A stretch of DNA of 13,696 bases, taken from Candidatus Poribacteria bacterium (GTDB taxonomy: Bacteria; Abyssobacteria; SURF-5). Positions 12,407 through 13,696 of this stretch are shown here, piece after piece; the stretch's first letter is position 1, and each line of letters opens with the position of its first letter. The notes below the pieces were generated by a model. That model was not told the DNA's origin. It did not search any database and saw nothing but the letters and a program-made list of their open reading frames with translations. The stretch is taken from the NCBI GenBank assembly GCA_016215705.1, contig JACRIR010000259.1:1-13696 (forward strand), written 5' to 3'. The position numbers were made by a program, and so were the translations under genes.

Positions 12407-13369
12407 ATGAGACGTATGCGCCTCTGGGTTTTGGGAATTGGTGTTATGTTCGGAGTGTTCCTTGCCTTGTATCTTTATCAGCCCCCTGCCGACAACTCGT
12501 ACGCATCTCGGTATCTCAAAGAAAACCCAACGCGTTTTCTGCAACTGGGAGACTACAAGATACACTATCTCGTTCGCGGATCCGGCGCTCCTGTGATTCT
12601 CGTTCATGGCGGGGGAACATGGCTATACTCATTCAGAAACAATATCCCCTCGCTCTCCGAACATTTTACTGTTTACGCCCTCGATATGCCGGGCCATGGA
12701 TATACCGAATATCTCGGCGAGCCTGCGTTTGATCTTGACACCTTCGCCGAGGTCCTGGATGGTTTCATGATGGCAATGAATCTATCCAGCGCGGCACTGG
12801 TTGGCAATTCATGGGGCGGCGGCTGGGCGCTCTATTTTGCGGAAAAGCATCCGGAGAAAGTTCGTGGGCTGGTTCTGATTGATTCGAGCGGCTTCGTTGG
12901 TCGCGACCATTGGGAGTGGGAAATTCTAAAATACCCGCTGCTGGGCGAGGTGCTTTCCAAATTCGTCTCCCGCAGTTGGGTTGAAGATAGCTACAGGAAA
13001 GATGTCTTCCACGATGCCGGTAAAGTTACGGACGAGATCGTCAGCGAGGTGTACAAACCGCTGACGTTTCCCCGAAATCGCCGCGCCCAATACAAGATTG
13101 AGAGAGGTCTCGACTGGAAACTTACCGAAGCCGCAATGGGTTCAATAAAGGCGCCGACCCTGATTATCTGGGGGAAGCAGGACAAATATGTAGACGTCCG
13201 CTCGGCTGAGCGATTCCGGCAGAACATAAGGAATTCAACTGTGGTGGTGCTTGACAACTGCGGTCACACTCCTCATGAGGAATGTCCCGCTGCCGTCAAC
13301 GAACTGATTGTGGAATTCGTCGGCGGGAGCAAATCGGCGAGCACTGGCGCAAGAAACATGACAAACTGA
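12407..13369 (+). CDS. Membrane-anchored alpha/beta hydrolase
   Basis: 320 aa. Residues about 5-24 are hydrophobic (LWVLGIGVMFGVFLALYLY), an uncleaved anchor or signal. The alpha/beta hydrolase fold follows: oxyanion motif VHGGG at 66-70, nucleophile Ser135 in VGNSWGG, acid Asp259 in WGKQDKYVD and His287 in CGHTPHEE. All three catalytic residues are present, so it should be an active hydrolase of an ester, lactone or C-C bond; the substrate is not evident. Start supported by AAAGGAA. The 15-bp gap behind the TetR gene indicates one operon. An enoyl-CoA hydratase gene lies convergent downstream, compatible with lipid or organic-acid breakdown. Confidence 0.88.
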   Translation: MRRMRLWVLGIGVMFGVFLALYLYQPPADNSYASRYLKENPTRFLQLGDYKIHYLVRGSGAPVILVHGGGTWLYSFRNNIPSLSEHFTVYALDMPGHGYTEYLGEPAFDLDTFAEVLDGFMMAMNLSSAALVGNSWGGGWALYFAEKHPEKVRGLVLIDSSGFVGRDHWEWEILKYPLLGEVLSKFVSRSWVEDSYRKDVFHDAGKVTDEIVSEVYKPLTFPRNRRAQYKIERGLDWKLTEAAMGSIKAPTLIIWGKQDKYVDVRSAERFRQNIRNSTVVVLDNCGHTPHEECPAAVNELIVEFVGGSKSASTGARNMTN

Positions 13370-13381
13370 TACATGTCGATA

Positions 13382-13490
13382 TGAATCAGCACAAATCTGC
13401 GTGCATCTGCGGGTAGTCTCCCTTTTACCCCTCGTTTTTCGCCTTTAGTCTCACGCTCCTTTGCGCTCTTTGCGCCTTTGCGGTTTGATT
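13382..13490. repeat. Intergenic low-complexity phrases
   Basis: The convergent spacer carries ATCTGCGTGCATCTGCGGG (13396-13414) and TTTGCGCTCTTTGCGCCT (13452-13469), short in-phrase repeats of a kind common in environmental bacterial spacers. No terminator with a T-tract is obvious. Confidence 0.45.
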
Positions 13491-13503
13491 TACCTTTCGC
13501 CTC

Positions 13504-13696
13504 TTACTTGTCTCCGTATTGCGGCGCGCGCTTTTCGAGAAACGACATCGCGCCTTCGCGGAAATCGTCCGTGAAGAAGTTGACGACCTGCGTCCGGTTC
13601 TCCATGTGAATCTGGTGCTCGAGGCTCGGCGCGCAGAGGCCGAAATTGAAGACCTCCTTTGTCATGCGGAGCGCAAGCGGAGCGTTTGTGAGCATC
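13504..13696 (-). CDS. Enoyl-CoA hydratase/isomerase family, C-terminal end (partial)
   Basis: Only the last 63 or so residues are in the window; the gene continues to the right, beyond base 13696. LTNAPLALRMTKEVFNFG...FTDDFREGAMSFLEKRAPQYGDK is the typical crotonase-family end: the NAPLAxRxTKE helix and the (D/E)D..EGxxxFLEKRxPxF motif. The family handles acyl-CoA thioesters in beta-oxidation and aromatic-acid breakdown. The catalytic part is outside the window, so hydratase, isomerase or other crotonase activity cannot be told apart. Confidence 0.85.
   Translation of the reverse strand, partial: MLTNAPLALRMTKEVFNFGLCAPSLEHQIHMENRTQVVNFFTDDFREGAMSFLEKRAPQYGDK

Overview
This 13.7-kb chromosomal-looking window comes from a bacterium of moderate GC content. 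No taxonomic marker (rRNA, tRNA, ribosomal protein) is visible. The gene types (DUF3347, ATC-hydrolase and TIGR04076 families, HD-GYP, BetI-like TetR, enoyl-CoA hydratase) and the many REP/MITE-like palindromes would suit an uncultured Desulfobacterota-like organism. That assignment is an inference with low confidence. Genes use TGA as a normal stop (for example the kinase-like gene and the TetR gene), so the standard genetic code applies.

Layout. (1) Bases 1-836 hold no credible gene but carry low-complexity repeats and a 17-bp palindrome just before the first gene. (2) 837-2301, plus strand: a secreted His-rich DUF3347 protein, a 51-aa YHS/TRASH-like Cys mini-protein and a stand-alone receiver protein; the first two suggest heavy-metal handling. 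(3) 2474-4135, plus strand: two class I SAM methyltransferases, the first membrane-anchored and the second resembling METTL7/UbiE-type enzymes. (4) 4242-7584: a minus-strand pair (protein-kinase-like protein, then a membrane protein with a universal-stress domain, overlapping by ATGA) diverges from a plus-strand membrane HD-GYP phosphodiesterase. The USP protein and the HD-GYP protein share the same N-terminal membrane module. (5) 7760-9104, minus strand: a third methyltransferase followed by an ATC-hydrolase-family protein. (6) 9469-9873, minus: a small four-helix membrane protein. (7) 10081-10644, minus: an AhpD/carboxymuconolactone-decarboxylase-like gene interrupted by a single in-frame TGA exactly at the second Cys of the CxxC redox motif. 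This is a strong candidate selenoprotein, with a SECIS-like hairpin directly after the TGA. (8) 10942-11367, minus: a TIGR04076-like Cys-rich protein. (9) 11798-13369, plus: a TetR regulator with a clear promoter/operator and a membrane-anchored alpha/beta hydrolase, probably one operon. (10) 13504-13696, minus: the C-terminal end of an enoyl-CoA hydratase-family gene that runs off the window.

The main discoveries are the candidate CxxU AhpD-like selenoprotein, the sensor module shared between a universal-stress and a cyclic-di-GMP output around a kinase-like gene, and two copies of a MITE-like element of about 100 bp. The intergenic spaces are unusually rich in palindromic and short tandem repeats of several unrelated families. 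Several genes share a thiol/metal/one-carbon flavour (CxxU oxidoreductase, ATC hydrolase, three methyltransferases, Cys-rich proteins), but a common pathway is not demonstrated.
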